A model generated the notes under the pieces. That model had not been told where the DNA came from, made no database searches, and was given only the letters and a program-made list of their open reading frames with translations. From positions 163,801 through 227,800 of the forward strand of contig JAPJBO010000321.1 in NCBI GenBank assembly GCA_030068145.1: 64,000 bases of DNA, written 5' to 3'. A program made the position numbers and the translations under genes. This stretch comes from Diplonema papillatum (Eukaryota > Euglenozoa > Diplonemea > Diplonemida > Diplonemidae). Of the stretch, positions 37,991 through 48,469 are shown piece after piece (positions within the stretch are counted from its first letter, which is position 1; every line of letters starts with the position of its first letter).

Positions 37991-38284
37991 GATTTTGATC
38001 CGCTCGAATAACCCGAAACTGTCCTTATTTTGTGACGAAAAAGTGCAAAGTAGCTTAGAAACGCTCTCCAGGACCCAAAGCTGCATCCCTGAAGCACTCG
38101 GCAAAAAAACAAGAAACGAAAAAAAAAAAGACACCCCCCCCCCATGTTGAACTACGGGGGAACTACGGGGAACTGGCCCACCGACCACACCATCAGCTAT
38201 TATTATTTTCCTGGAGGAACCGGCTACCCACCGTGCACCACGGGGTACCACAGTTTGCTACCACGGGGTACCACAGTGTGCTAC

Positions 38285-38470
38285 CATCGTGTTCAACCAC
38301 CGGGTGCATTGGAAGACGTCATGCTCGGGCTGCTGAAGTCATCGAACCTTTCGACGGCATTTCCAGAGGCAAACAAGCTGTTTGCCATTGCTGTTGTCCC
38401 CAATGGGGACAGCACCGGTCGAGCGTGTCTTTTCAAACATGAAAAGGGTGTTGACAAAAGCCAGGTAAGA
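38285..38470 (+). pseudogene. hAT transposase C-terminal dimerisation relic
   Basis: One frame reads FPEANKLFAIAVVP; after a one-base shift the next reads APVERVFSNMKRVLTKAR. Together they give the hAT C-terminal pattern (SxxxERVFS followed by a K-R-L segment). No catalytic DDE part was found nearby. The frame break and isolated position indicate a fragment. Confidence 0.65.
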
Positions 38471-39297
38471 GGCTTCACGAGCAGACGCTGACCGGCGTGC
38501 TAAGGCATGCTCGGGCTCAATGGCCCGTATGAACGTGGCAGCGGCATCCATATGGCGTACCTCAATGCGTGGATTGCGAGCCCAAGAACACTGAACTTCG
38601 CCACGTGGCCGGAGTATGAAGCGTGCGTCGACAAAGTGGGGGTCATGCGCAGAAATATGATGACTAACCCAAGGCTGCTGCAATCGGCCCTTCACTGACG
38701 CTGTTGTTGGCCCACTCGTCCCTTTGCTTCCCGTAGCAGGCGTATGGCTTACTTCGTCCTTTGTCCACCATCCCATACGACTTCGCTCTGCAGGCATTCG
38801 TTGCCGAACGGGGGTGTCTGCCCTCCTGCAACACCCCCTGTGCACTAAATTTGGATTCAGACCAGTTTACCAGTTCTGGGCTCGGGGGTCGAGGTCAGAG
38901 CTAGTATGCTGATTTTTTCCGGGTTACAAAAAAAAAAAAAACACAAACCGACGCAGGCCCCACAACCTTTTCCAACCTTTCCAATTCCCTCCAAGCTAGA
39001 CCATTATACAGCGACCCCCCCCTGGCACCCACTAAATCCGCGGTTAAATAACCTGGCCTCAGTGGTGCAAGCACCACGCGCTCTTCAAACCCAAGAAACA
39101 TTTTCCCCCCGGAAATTTACCCCTTTTTTGGGATTTTCGATGTACACTGGGGAAAACAGTGTCTTTTACCCCCTTACAGAACTGCCTGTGAAATGGGGTC
39201 TGCAGTTCACAAGGGGTCCGGAGCTCTTTCACAGGAGTTCCACAGCCGCTGTGGAATTCGCGCGGCACCGCGCGAAGTTTGACTCGGAAAGATCGTT
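38471..39297. other. No gene recognised upstream of the alpha-kinase frame
   Basis: Contains an A-tract at about 38930 and weak frames only. Upstream alpha-kinase exons could lie here, but I could not identify them. Confidence 0.35.
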
Positions 39298-40194
39298 GTG
39301 AAGCCAGTGCTCTGCAAACCAAAAGTTAAGGACATGTGTGGATTCAGCTGCTGTAAGTTAATTTCAAACACACACAGCGAATGGGACAGCGAAGATACAC
39401 TGGTGTACTGGACCAATATACCTGTGGGTAAAGGTGGAATGCGTGACTGCTTCTTAGTCTGGGAGGCTGACTCGAGCTGTGCACGACCCACGCAGATGAT
39501 TGGCAAAGTCTTTCAACCAGACGTAAAAGCCACAATGGAAGACTACATGAGCGAGGCTATTACACAATGCGTGGCTGACACTTTTGCTCAGAAGTACAAC
39601 AAACTCGGCCCAGAACACAAAATTTCTTTCCTTGCTTGTTATGTCGTAAAGATGCGCGATTGTCCTGGTGTTGCTCCTGGGCACACAGTGGCCTTCACAA
39701 TGGAGCCGATGCTGCGTGGGACTTACGAAAAACACAACAATAATGTTGGACAAGTCTTCACCCAAGACCAAACAGCGGAAGCGTTCACCCATTTTACATA
39801 CCACATGTCAGGAAAGAAGCTCTTGGTTTGTGACTTACAGGGAGTTGGCGGCATGTACACCGATCCCCAAATTCATTCTCTGGATGGAGCAGCCTTCGGA
39901 CTGGGGAACCTGGGCCGGGAGGGCATCCACAAGTGGCTTGCTGGACACAAATGTTGCCCGCTGTGCACAGCTATGGGCTTTCCGTCTATCGGTGCATCAC
40001 CGACAAGAGAAGCTCGGCAACGGGGTAGTGTTGCACCTCCACCTCGTGAATTCAATGCATTTGGACTAGCGCAGGAGATGAAAAACACATTTTTGCGCAC
40101 AAATGCAAATGTGGGAGCCGTCCATCAGCCCTTGGTATGCTTTGCTTTTTCCGACCCACAGCACCAGTGGAGTCGAATACATGAGGTACCTTGA
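39298..40194 (+). CDS. Alpha-kinase (atypical MHCK/eEF2K-type protein kinase), 5' partial
   Basis: About 298 codons open from GTG 39298 (the frame opens at 39283); no ATG, so the true start or upstream exons are missing. It phosphorylates Ser/Thr, by family. Visible motifs, numbered from 39298: Gly-rich loop GKGGMRD 44-50, ATP lysine K70 in IGKVF, E136 in TMEPML, YEKHNNN, the catalytic VCDLQGVGG (D179), TDPQIHS, and the GLGNLG loop 201-206. Zinc ligands H217, C219 and C223 fit the family pattern, with a further His in FTHFTY. The kinase core therefore looks intact. The C-terminal 70 residues are unrecognised. The composite DNA element starts 35 bp after the stop. It is the best host-gene candidate here, though a transposon-captured copy is possible. 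Confidence 0.85.
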   Translation: MKPVLCKPKVKDMCGFSCCKLISNTHSEWDSEDTLVYWTNIPVGKGGMRDCFLVWEADSSCARPTQMIGKVFQPDVKATMEDYMSEAITQCVADTFAQKYNKLGPEHKISFLACYVVKMRDCPGVAPGHTVAFTMEPMLRGTYEKHNNNVGQVFTQDQTAEAFTHFTYHMSGKKLLVCDLQGVGGMYTDPQIHSLDGAAFGLGNLGREGIHKWLAGHKCCPLCTAMGFPSIGASPTREARQRGSVAPPPREFNAFGLAQEMKNTFLRTNANVGAVHQPLVCFAFSDPQHQWSRIHEVP

Positions 40195-40250
40195 ATACAA
40201 GACATACGTGTACGCTATATATATATATGGTACGATGCCAAAAGGGGGGG

Positions 40251-42386
40251 GGGGGGTAGGGGGGGTCAAAAGCTGTCAAAATAGGTCATTTTTTTGGGAA
40301 CCACATAGGGGCTCCTAAAAGGCAATAAAATTTGGTAAACCGCCCCAGAACCGTATAGAAATGCCTAAAACATGCTTTTTGGCTGCTGAAGTGCCCCGAA
40401 AAGGCCTTTTTACGAGTGCCCAATTTTTGGACTCAGGGTGGACACCGTTTGGTACCGGTGTTCTTCTTTTTAGGTGACAACCCCAAAAATAGTGACAGCA
40501 TGAACCGAAGAAGGAAAACAACACTGCCCAAACCTATGTATTTTTACTCAAACGACTTTCCTGAGAGTTGGGGATGGTGGGGCTTCGTAGGAGGCATTGA
40601 CAAGTGACTCAATGAGGTACGGCTTCGTAACGTGCCGCCCCCTCGAGTCCTTGACGTCAGCGCCAGCTTTCGTAGTGGCCTGTGTCGTGTAGCGTGCTAC
40701 CGCAAGCTGCAGATACCCTGCCCTGAGCTGCTATGTCGTGGCAGTCCTATAAATCCACCGCCGAACCTTTTCGTTCAAGTCCAGTTTTCTATTTTTGTTC
40801 AAGCTCAACGTGCGTTGGGGTTAGGTACCAGAGATACACCCCGGTGACCAGTATTGTCTTCCGTGCGTGTGCAATGCGACCCTTTCGGGGTGGTGTACGA
40901 AAGGCGAACTTGAATAAAAGACACTGTCGCGTGCATCCCTTCAACAAAAACGTTGGGATCTGGAAAATCCCACTACGGATGAGAGCATCTCATTGTTTTT
41001 CTCGGAAAGACATCGAACTTTGTGAATATCGCTCCAGCAGAAGTTCGGGGAAGAGCTGCTGCCTGCGGTGTCAACAACACCTCAGCTTGCGCAAGACTCA
41101 GAGAGCCTTTTGGGACGTTGTTAACCATCCAGACGAGCAACGTTCATAGCTGCCTTCCTCCTGGGTGTCGTTTGCCCTTTTGTTGCTTCCATTTGTGGCT
41201 GCCTGCACGTGATTGTAGCCTCATCTTTGCATGGTATGAACAGTGAAGCACACACACAGGCTGCTAGCCGGTACCAAACGGTGTCCACCCTAAAACCATC
41301 AACTAATACACCCCCCCCTGGGCCATTTTCCATGAAACTTCCCCCAAAAACACGTTTCCGGGCATTTCTGAGGCGGGTTGCATGTTTTTTTAGCCTTAAA
41401 CTGCCGTTAAGTCTACAGGCTGAAAATGTCACCATTTTGACGCAAAAAAAGACCTTTTGACCCCCCCTAGGGCTATGTAGGATGGAAACGTTGGAAACGT
41501 TTCCGTTTCCGTTTCCGTTTCCTTCTTTTGGCGGTGGATGGAAACGCCGTTTCTTTTCAAAGAAACGGCTGGTATGCCACTAGTATACTGGCTGAAGGTC
41601 CGACCGGAAATGTGTTCCGAACGGCGGACCCCGCAATCCAGTGGGAAACCATGGACAAGGAGGCTCCGAAAAAGAGGGCGGAATGAAGCATAAGAGTTGC
41701 GACCGCGTGGAGCAGACGCAACCACACGCATCCGGTTGTGATGCATACGACGACGGGTGGCAACCGTCACGAAGGGGCACCATCGGGCGGTGTTGTCGGA
41801 GCACAGACAGCGACGGCAGGAAGAACCCCACCGACAATGCAGAAGAGGACGGCAGATTCAAAAAGCCCCACTCGGCACGGCCACCGATACAAGTAAACAT
41901 GAGAACGCGGGTTGGAAGCAGCAGAGGACGAAGTGGTAGGCACTGAAGAGTGGAATCTGGTGTCAGAAAACCTCAGCATCCGCATGTGACGACATTCTGC
42001 ATCATTAGCTTGTGGTTACCTATTTGCTCGTGTCAGATCGCCGACGAAAGAAAGCGGTGAGCATCAGCGACTGCTCTGCACAAACGAGACCGCGACGACA
42101 CACAAGAAGGGGCCGAGGGGGACGGAGGAAGAAAAGTGCCTGCTGGTAGACCAAAAGAAGAAGGTGATCCCGCCTCTGAAAGGAAAGCCAAAATTTGGCT
42201 GGAAACGGACACCCGACGGACACACAGAAGGACCCGCGAAGTGGTATCCTATAGGACCCCTCAGCATGAGGAGCCTTCCGGCGTTTCTTTTAAAAGAAAC
42301 GGAAACGTTTCCGTTTCCGTTTCCGTTTCCGTTTCCATATTTCGAAAAAACTAAAAGAAACGGCGTTTCCATCCAACTTAGCCCTA
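40251..42386 (-). repeat. Composite repeat X, copy 2 (inverted relative to copy 1)
   Basis: Reverse complement of 11888-14332, lacking about 310 bp near 41745. It includes both GGAAAC/GTTTCC arrays (41487-41525 and 42297-42337) and the same edges. Plus-strand frames here are mirror images of minus-strand frames in copy 1 and are not credited as genes. Confidence 0.9.
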
Positions 42387-42387
42387 G

Positions 42388-42416
<29 letters not shown>

Positions 42417-42419
<3 letters not shown>

Positions 42420-42564
42420 ATGTTTTCTGGCATAGTAAGATACTGGGCAAGTGGGGTATAGGACCCACACCCCCCCAAAAACCATGTTTGCGAGCCGATT
42501 TCGAGCTCAAATGCTCTCGGCGAGCCTTCTTTTGAGCACAAAACGCTGTTTTTCTGGATTTCGA
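42417..42564 (+). repeat. Left TIR of transposon T
   Basis: Inverse of 44502-44649. Contains CACCCCCCCAAAAACCATG and GAGCCGATTTCGAGCTC. Confidence 0.9.
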
Positions 42565-42623
42565 TGTCCCTTGATTGATTCTGATGAAGGAAGGAAAAGA
42601 GCAGCGGAATACCATCGAGTTGG

Positions 42624-44474
42624 CTACCGCTTCGTGCCGCGACTTGCTGACTTTGCTACAGGTTTCCTGCCAGTGGTTCTTGCTCTCTTAGCCTCTTTTT
42701 GGTCTTTCGCAGCCAGCTCGTCGAAAACCTGTTTCTTCTTGAGCCGCTTTTTATGGAGCCTTCCTTTCAGACCTTCGCTTGAGCTAGATGACGAGCACTC
42801 ACTCCTGCTACTCAGTACGTCACACTCACTATCTGAGTTGCACAGCGGCAGCTTGTCCGAGACCTTTGGCGTGAACGTGAAGGCCACAGGGCGGGTTTTC
42901 GCTCGAAGTTTGCACCCCGGTTCACCACTGAAGTCATGAACTGTCACATTGCCAAGGCTGTCTTTCTCATATGACCCGATGACCATGACGTTCCCTATCT
43001 TTCTGACGTTGAAAGTGGCGGTTTGTGAACGGATACGAACTTGAACTGCCGCTGTGCAAGCAATCCTTTCTATCACTCCTTTGACATCGTTCAACGTTTG
43101 CACGGCGTTCTTGCGGGATGCCATGTCGAGTGCCCGGCTAACAGAGCCGAAGTGCTGGTCACGGTCGTTCTTGCCGTGCCCGCCCTCAAAGAAGTTTATC
43201 GAAGCCGTCGATTTTTCTTCGAGAAGGCGACTGATGAAGAGGAGGCTTCGGAAATGCCTACCAGAATCACACCAGTAAACACACTTTTTGTCTTCCGGAA
43301 AGAATTCCTTTGCCCGCTCCAGAGCACGCACTGCGGCAAACGAGCACTGATTGTGCGTGCGCATCAGTATGTCAATGTGCTGGCGTTTGGTCGAATCACC
43401 AGTTGTCCAATGCAAGCCAAACCCAAGGAGAGAGAAGGCCCCCTGGTTGTAAAAAAGCTGACCAGGCTCTTCTGGCAGCATCGGCAACTTTCCCTTCTGC
43501 TTAAAGTCGAATGTCACCACGACACAGCCGGGTGGTGGGTTCTTGAGGTGAGCATTGTAAGCTGCCCTCTGTCGTGCCGCAGATTCCTGATGAAGCTGGA
43601 CTTCCATGAGCTGGTGCAACATAACTGCTAAACTGCTCTTGACTTGGGGGGGAATAGTAGGTTCGTCCAAAGCGCCGAACAGAAAAAAGGGGCTCGCGTC
43701 TGATCGCCAGTACTGCGAAGTGAGCCACTTCTTGTTACTGGCAATGTACTCACGAAGGCGATTGTTAATCATGTTCCCTTCTGCACAGGTGTCACACACA
43801 TCGGTCCGTCGAGAAAGGTGCTGGAACTGGGCTCCACGTAGCCGGCGGTACGTGGTGTACGACACCTTTTGATTCAGGTCGCTTTCTTCGTACACCAGCT
43901 GGAAGGGTACGAGAACGTTCTGTGCGACAACCGTCTCGTCTGCGGTGCAAAGCTTTTTGATGACACGTGACGTTGGTGTCGATGCCTGCTCGTGATCGTC
44001 GAATGCCTGCTGCCTCATTTCCGGGGTCACCTTTGTTGGTCGCCCGCCTCTTGCCACCTCTTCCCCGTTCTGTCTGTTGGCCCACAGCTTGTCCCCAACT
44101 TTCATGCCCACTACCGCGTACCGCTGCCTCACCCATCCCAAACCCTGCACGATCTTGCGCCGTGTCAGCTCGTGCGTGATGCTGTTGAACGTTTCAGGAA
44201 ATGAACCGGATAACTCACGCCAGATTCGGGCCTTCTCAGTCTCTGTACACAGAGATACAACGAACCCGATCGGGTCAGCTCCTGCGACCTTCTCCAGAAA
44301 GGCTCTCGTCACTTTGAAGCGTCTCTTCATGGTGCCCGATGACTTATCGTACTTCGTATACGCGTCTTGCCTCGCGAATTCTTCAACCGATGTTTCGACA
44401 AAACGCATTCCCGAGTCGCGCATTTTAAGATTTTGTTCAGTTCCTTTGGTGGGTGGGTGCTGTATCAAAGTCAT
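42624..44474 (-). CDS. DDE-type transposase of element T
   Basis: 616 codons from ATG 44474. That start and the following codons are also conserved in the broken copy at 23.0 kb, which supports it. The N-terminal 250 residues carry a basic GRPTKVT segment and a CDTC pair (227-230) that may bind DNA and zinc. Catalytic candidates: D323 in VVVTFDFKQKG, D403 in YWCDSGRHF, and E430 in NFFEGGHGKNDRDQHFG. The GHGK-x2-D pattern after the Glu resembles several eukaryotic transposase superfamilies, but I could not place it in one. The C-terminus is Ser-rich, then Lys/Arg-rich (nuclear localisation likely). The frame is intact, so it may be functional; it would cut the 148-bp TIRs. Confidence 0.75.
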   Translation of the reverse strand: MTLIQHPPTKGTEQNLKMRDSGMRFVETSVEEFARQDAYTKYDKSSGTMKRRFKVTRAFLEKVAGADPIGFVVSLCTETEKARIWRELSGSFPETFNSITHELTRRKIVQGLGWVRQRYAVVGMKVGDKLWANRQNGEEVARGGRPTKVTPEMRQQAFDDHEQASTPTSRVIKKLCTADETVVAQNVLVPFQLVYEESDLNQKVSYTTYRRLRGAQFQHLSRRTDVCDTCAEGNMINNRLREYIASNKKWLTSQYWRSDASPFFLFGALDEPTIPPQVKSSLAVMLHQLMEVQLHQESAARQRAAYNAHLKNPPPGCVVVTFDFKQKGKLPMLPEEPGQLFYNQGAFSLLGFGLHWTTGDSTKRQHIDILMRTHNQCSFAAVRALERAKEFFPEDKKCVYWCDSGRHFRSLLFISRLLEEKSTASINFFEGGHGKNDRDQHFGSVSRALDMASRKNAVQTLNDVKGVIERIACTAAVQVRIRSQTATFNVRKIGNVMVIGSYEKDSLGNVTVHDFSGEPGCKLRAKTRPVAFTFTPKVSDKLPLCNSDSECDVLSSRSECSSSSSSEGLKGRLHKKRLKKKQVFDELAAKDQKEAKRARTTGRKPVAKSASRGTKR

Positions 44475-44501
44475 TGTACAGGCGTTACCCTACCTGGGGC
44501 C

Positions 44502-44649
44502 TCGAAATCCAGAAAAACAGCGTTTTGTGCTCAAAAGAAGGCTCGCCGAGAGCATTTGAGCTCGAAATCGGCTCGCAAACATGGTTTTTGGGGGGGTGTG
44601 GGTCCTATACCCCAGTTGCCCAGTATCTTACTATGCCAGAAAACATCTG
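44502..44649 (-). repeat. Right TIR of transposon T
   Basis: Inverse of 42417-42564. The same sequence survives at 22872-23020 and 29435-29557. Confidence 0.9.
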
Positions 44650-44677
44650 CCCAAACCCCCCCTTTTGGCATCGTACC

Positions 44678-45640
44678 ATATAGGCATATCAGTGAAAATC
44701 TAAGACGCGACCATTTTGAGGTCACCTCTAGGACGGCTCTGGTAGGTGACCCTCAGAGGAAAAAATAATTCTGAGGTAGGAAATGGGCTAGTTGGCGCTC
44801 GATCTTTCCAGTGCCGCCGTTCTTTGGACCTAGGATGCACCTTGCCTTCAGTCGCCAGATCTGAGAATTTCCCGATTTTACATTCTGGGGAAAACGAAAG
44901 AGGGGGGTAAGAAAAAAGTTCTAAAATGGCTTAAACAGAAGGATTGGACACATCGCTTTCCAAAGAAGCAAGCGACAGTCAAAAAGACTGACACAATGAT
45001 CCCCGTATGCCCAGGACAAGCAAACTACTCACCGTTGTCAGGAAGATGGGTACTGATTTCACGGCGCGCTATGCCCAAGTACTTGTAAGTGTACTCCTTC
45101 TTCTGAAGTTGTGAGCAAAGTCTTGTAGCGAAAGAGGTTTTGCGGCAGGCCGCAGCAGCTTAACTTTTCCCACGATGGCATACTCAAATTGGAAGAATGC
45201 GACTTCAATGTCGCTTCTTTTGACTGGTCACGTTCAGCAGGTTTTGGGGAGAGTGTTGAGGTCTTTGCACTGTTTGCAATTCGATTTCCAGCAGTGCAAG
45301 CGTGCGACTCCGCCTCGACGGTTGTAACCGAGTAGAGCTCGTGCAGCGTTTGCACATGGGGGAAGTGCCGTCCGTACATCGCCGCTTCATCTGGCAAACG
45401 AGGCGCCGGCACTGGCACCGAGGAGTCGGCGGAATCCTTTATATTCACGGGTCTGAGACGCATGAACGCAGATGAAGAAACCTCGACGTTCGTCTCATAA
45501 AATTGTGGTCATTCCCCTTAATATCTATACCACATTATTTAGGTTGTGCCTTGGACTTTTACTGGGTTCGTTGGGTTTTCGGGGAGCGTCTGAGACCACC
45601 CCCTCATAGTTGTTGTGCCCCAAATGGCCTAAGCAGAAAT
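44678..45640. other. No gene recognised
   Basis: Flank of the composite element. A 134-codon minus-strand frame at 45059-45463 has no recognised domain. Confidence 0.4.
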
Positions 45641-45915
45641 ATTCACACCCTCTTTCAATTGCCTCCGGAGTTGATCAAGAAGGTGGCGGACCAGCCCGCG
45701 TCGAGCGTGCTTCTTGCAACGACGCGTCGAAAGAAGAAACGCGGACGACCTCCGCTTTCCTATCTCGACGTGCTCCAACGCGACCTCGGCATGTCGAACA
45801 CGGAGGAGATCCGGGAGCTGATGGCAGACAGGGTAGCGTGGGACGCGAAGGGTCGGTGGAGGCCACCAGGCAGAGAACCGTGCGGCCGCTGCGGAAGACG
45901 CGGAAAGGCATGAAG
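45641..45915 (+). pseudogene. LINE ORF2 C-terminal relic
   Basis: Reads RRKKKRGRPPLSYLDVLQRD, then LGMSNTEEIRELMADRVAWD. This is the GRPxxxYxDxLxxDLG...LMxDRxxW pattern found after the RT in many Jockey/CR1/RTE-like LINEs. The RT itself is not present upstream in frame. Confidence 0.65.
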
Positions 45916-46135
45916 GCACGCGGGACCGGATCCGGACGACCCCGGAAGCGCGTGATCTCGCAGGCTGCGCGACCTACGCAGTATGTGGTATCTACATACC
46001 ACTACGTATGTGTGTATACTACCACGATACCGTGCTGCTGAGGACCTCGGGATGCCCTGTCGTGACCCCCTCCCTGTATGGAATAAGTAACTTTGTCCTA
46101 AAAGAGGAAAAGCGAACAGGTTCATTTGAAATTAT

Positions 46136-47548
46136 TTGGACTTTTCCCGACCCAACAGTTTTCCGAACGGCACCATTTCATACAACCAAATACAGGTCCG
46201 TGGACAAGCCTTACCATTGGAAAGGCGGCTTCCAGCAGTGTCCACTGGCGCTTACCACCCTCAGCATGCTGCTATGCCCTATGCAAATGGAGGTGCCGTT
46301 CACCGCAGCTCAAACTTTGTTGATGATGCTCAGGTTGATAGAATACGAAGGCCCGTTGAACGAGAAAAGTGTGGCCAAGGGCAACAATTGTCTCGACAAC
46401 CTCAGCATCGCGTGCAAGCAGCACGAGCTGCCCATTCACCCAACAGCAATCGTATGCTTCACCAGCAGCGACAGCAGTTGCAACAGGATTACAACCGACT
46501 CAAAAGTGAGCATCAACGGGGACCTGATCCACGCGGAGATGATGTGCAGCTGAATCAAGCTTTCGAAGAAAGCCTGCGTCTGCACCAGCAAGAGCAACAT
46601 CTACAGGTATCCGATTTCTCTCATACCACTCATTCCACAAGAAAGTGTCACAAATGGCAATGCAAGTTCGGACCTGGCGAACTTGTACTGCTATCCGAGT
46701 ACATAGACGGACTGCTAGCAGAAGGCAAAGTCGACGAAGCCAAAGCCCACGTCGACACATGGCGATTCATAGATGACTTCCTCCAATGGGATTGCAAACC
46801 ACCACCTCAATCACTCTATCGTATGGAGTACAAAGAGACGACAGCTGCACACGACGACATCGTCTTCCTTGGAATACGTATACGTATTGAACGACCCGCA
46901 ACACCACACCCACCACACATAAGACTAAGCGTGCACCCCAAAACCTTCGGCACCCGGTTTACACACTACCAGACCACCGCCCCCAAATCACAGGCCAGCG
47001 GCATATTCAAAGGCTCACTGATAAGGGCAAGCCGACAAACCAACCACTGGCAGGACCTTCGCGTCGAGATCCAGCGCAACGTATACGCGATGCTCGAACG
47101 GGGGCACCACCCCAGAGTTCTCTACCCCCCGTGGCAAGCTTGGCTGACGGAGGAGTTCCGAACCCTACCACGACTACACAGCCAGTTAAAACCGTTCTTA
47201 GGGTACAGCATTGCGCGTTTCAAGAACGGCAAACCGCGCATGGAAGAGCCAGAATACGCCGGAAGACACCAACCCCTTAACTTCAAACCAGCCGAACTGC
47301 CTGTAACACCGGACGATCGCGACTCAATGACAGACAGCCACTCCTCAACTACCCACGAACACGAGGAAAGACCAACAACCCTCCTTTCACAACCACAACC
47401 ACAGTTCACCTTGAAACACCGAGTAGCCAACCTAGCAGCAACCATCACTTTAGCGGCAGCAATCGCAGCCGCCGGAGCGAGGACCATGTCGAAACTCACG
47501 AGATACACCACCACAAACTCCTGTTTCTGCAAGCGGCCCTCAACTTGA
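46136..47548 (+). pseudogene. Penelope-like reverse transcriptase relic fused to the start of a USP domain
   Basis: 470 open codons without a clear start (TTG at 46136). The first 150 are Gln/His-rich and unrecognised. From about 46680 the sequence reads WRFIDDFLQW (an RT motif C of the R-x-IDD type), DDIVFLGIRI, LSVHPKTFGTRFTHYQT, SGIFKGSLIRASR and a segment ending in HHPRVLYPPW. This matches the C-terminal half of Penelope-like RTs (IDD, FLxxxI, YRKxxxTxxYxxxxS, K-x-x-x-x-x-L-x-R-A). RT motifs A and B are missing and no GIY-YIG domain was found. The frame then runs through an Ala-rich stretch into TTNSCF, the catalytic Cys box of a USP domain, where a one-base deletion ends it. Confidence 0.6.
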
Positions 47549-47875
47549 TCGCCTCCACACACAACAAGTAGTCACATACCACGACTGCCCAACACACACG
47601 AAAGGCGAATGCACGGCAGCTGTCCACGCTTGGGTGACAGGAAAACGGACGCAAGCAACACTGCTGCACGTTTTCGCCAACATCGACGGACCGTTTGGCA
47701 ACGGGAAGCATGCGACCTGGGGAAGTGCTAAGAGCCATCACCACAGCACTTCTTGACGAAAACTTCGCACACCAAGCTTGCCAGCAACATCGCCCTGACG
47801 CTTTCAACGGTCTACGACATACAACGACGACGACAACTACTTGTAAAAACTGCAACCACTACCGACACACCCCCA
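47505..47875 (+). pseudogene. Broken USP (ubiquitin-specific protease) domain
   Basis: Homologous to the USP domain at 61.1-61.5 kb, in three successive frames: TTNSCF and then, after a 1-nt deletion, FLQAALNLIAST; next CPTHTKGECTAAVHAWVTG and NIDGPFGNGKH; then GEVLRAITTALLDENFAHQA and FNGLRH. The intact copy reads TTNSCYLQAALNLFAV, CGTHEKGELTAEVHKWVTG, RGPFGDGRQHDVGEVLR. The zinc-ribbon and His-box parts are missing. Divergence between the copies is high, so this is not a recent copy of the LINE at 56-64 kb. Confidence 0.8.
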
Positions 47876-47984
47876 CAACGACACGACAGCGCACCCCCCA
47901 CACAAACACCCACAACACCAGGCATGTCACAGACCTCCAGTACCACCGCGGAAACAGAGACCAGCAGTGAAGACGACTTACGAT

Positions 47985-48345
47985 GTCCCCACTGCCATAC
48001 ACGCACAAGAACAACCGGCCTCAAACTGAAGGAAGGGAAAACAAGGATTACGGACGCACCTACGTTACTGCAAGAAGAAACCAACCAGAACTAAGTCACA
48101 AGCAGAAACAACGCTGCGAAGCACCACCCAGAAACGAGAGAGATGTCCCTACTGCCACAGCGACAGACGAACCGTGGGGAAACCACTCTTCAAAAGTCTA
48201 CGACACCATAAGCCCTGGTGCAAAAAGAAGCACTGTAAACAACGCACAGCAACGACGACTACATCAGACGAATAATCTCACTAACCACGGGTACCCAGTG
48301 TGCCCAGAGTGCCTTAACTGTGGCGAGCAACGAACAGTTTTACCC
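47985..48345 (+). other. Tandem degenerate CPxC zinc-finger-like modules
   Basis: In shifting frames the sequence reads RCPHCHTRTRTTGLKL, RCPYCHSDRRTVGKPL then LRHHKPWC, and VCPECLNCGEQRTVLPC. The RCPxCHxxxRTxG element recurs at about 180 and 140 bp, a decayed tandem zinc-finger array downstream of the USP relic. Which protein carried it is unknown. Confidence 0.45.
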
Positions 48346-48469
48346 TGCAAATCTACCCAAAAAAAACCTTATTTTAGGACGGAAACAACCCGCACCAGGT
48401 GAAGCACCGCAAGTGCCGCGAAATCCAAGCACCACACTGCGAGAAAATACATATAAATGCGGACAACAG

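Larger units (their letters stand above)
42417..44649 (-). mobile_element. Transposon T: intact DNA transposon with 148-bp TIRs
   Basis: A 2.23-kb element starting CAGATGTTTTCTGGCATAG and ending with its inverse. The TIRs are 42417-42564 and 44502-44649. It encodes one transposase on the minus strand. The left flank is a 30-bp G-tract and the right flank CCCAAACCCCCCC, so it is bounded by G/C tracts in complementary orientation. Confidence 0.9.
40229..44677. mobile_element. Composite DNA element (X copy 2 plus transposon T) with short TIRs
   Basis: The left end GGTACGATGCCAAAAGG and right end CCTTTTGGCATCGTACC are perfect inverses, flanked on both sides by ATAT (possible target duplication inside a TA repeat). 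Between them lie repeat X in reverse orientation and a complete T element, joined at a 30-bp G-tract. Confidence 0.6.

Noticed and set aside
39353-39377. A 25-nt GTAAGT...CACACAG stretch that looks like a tiny intron in the alpha-kinase frame
   Set aside because: Removing 25 nt shifts the frame to one that meets a stop just upstream, and the unspliced frame is open.
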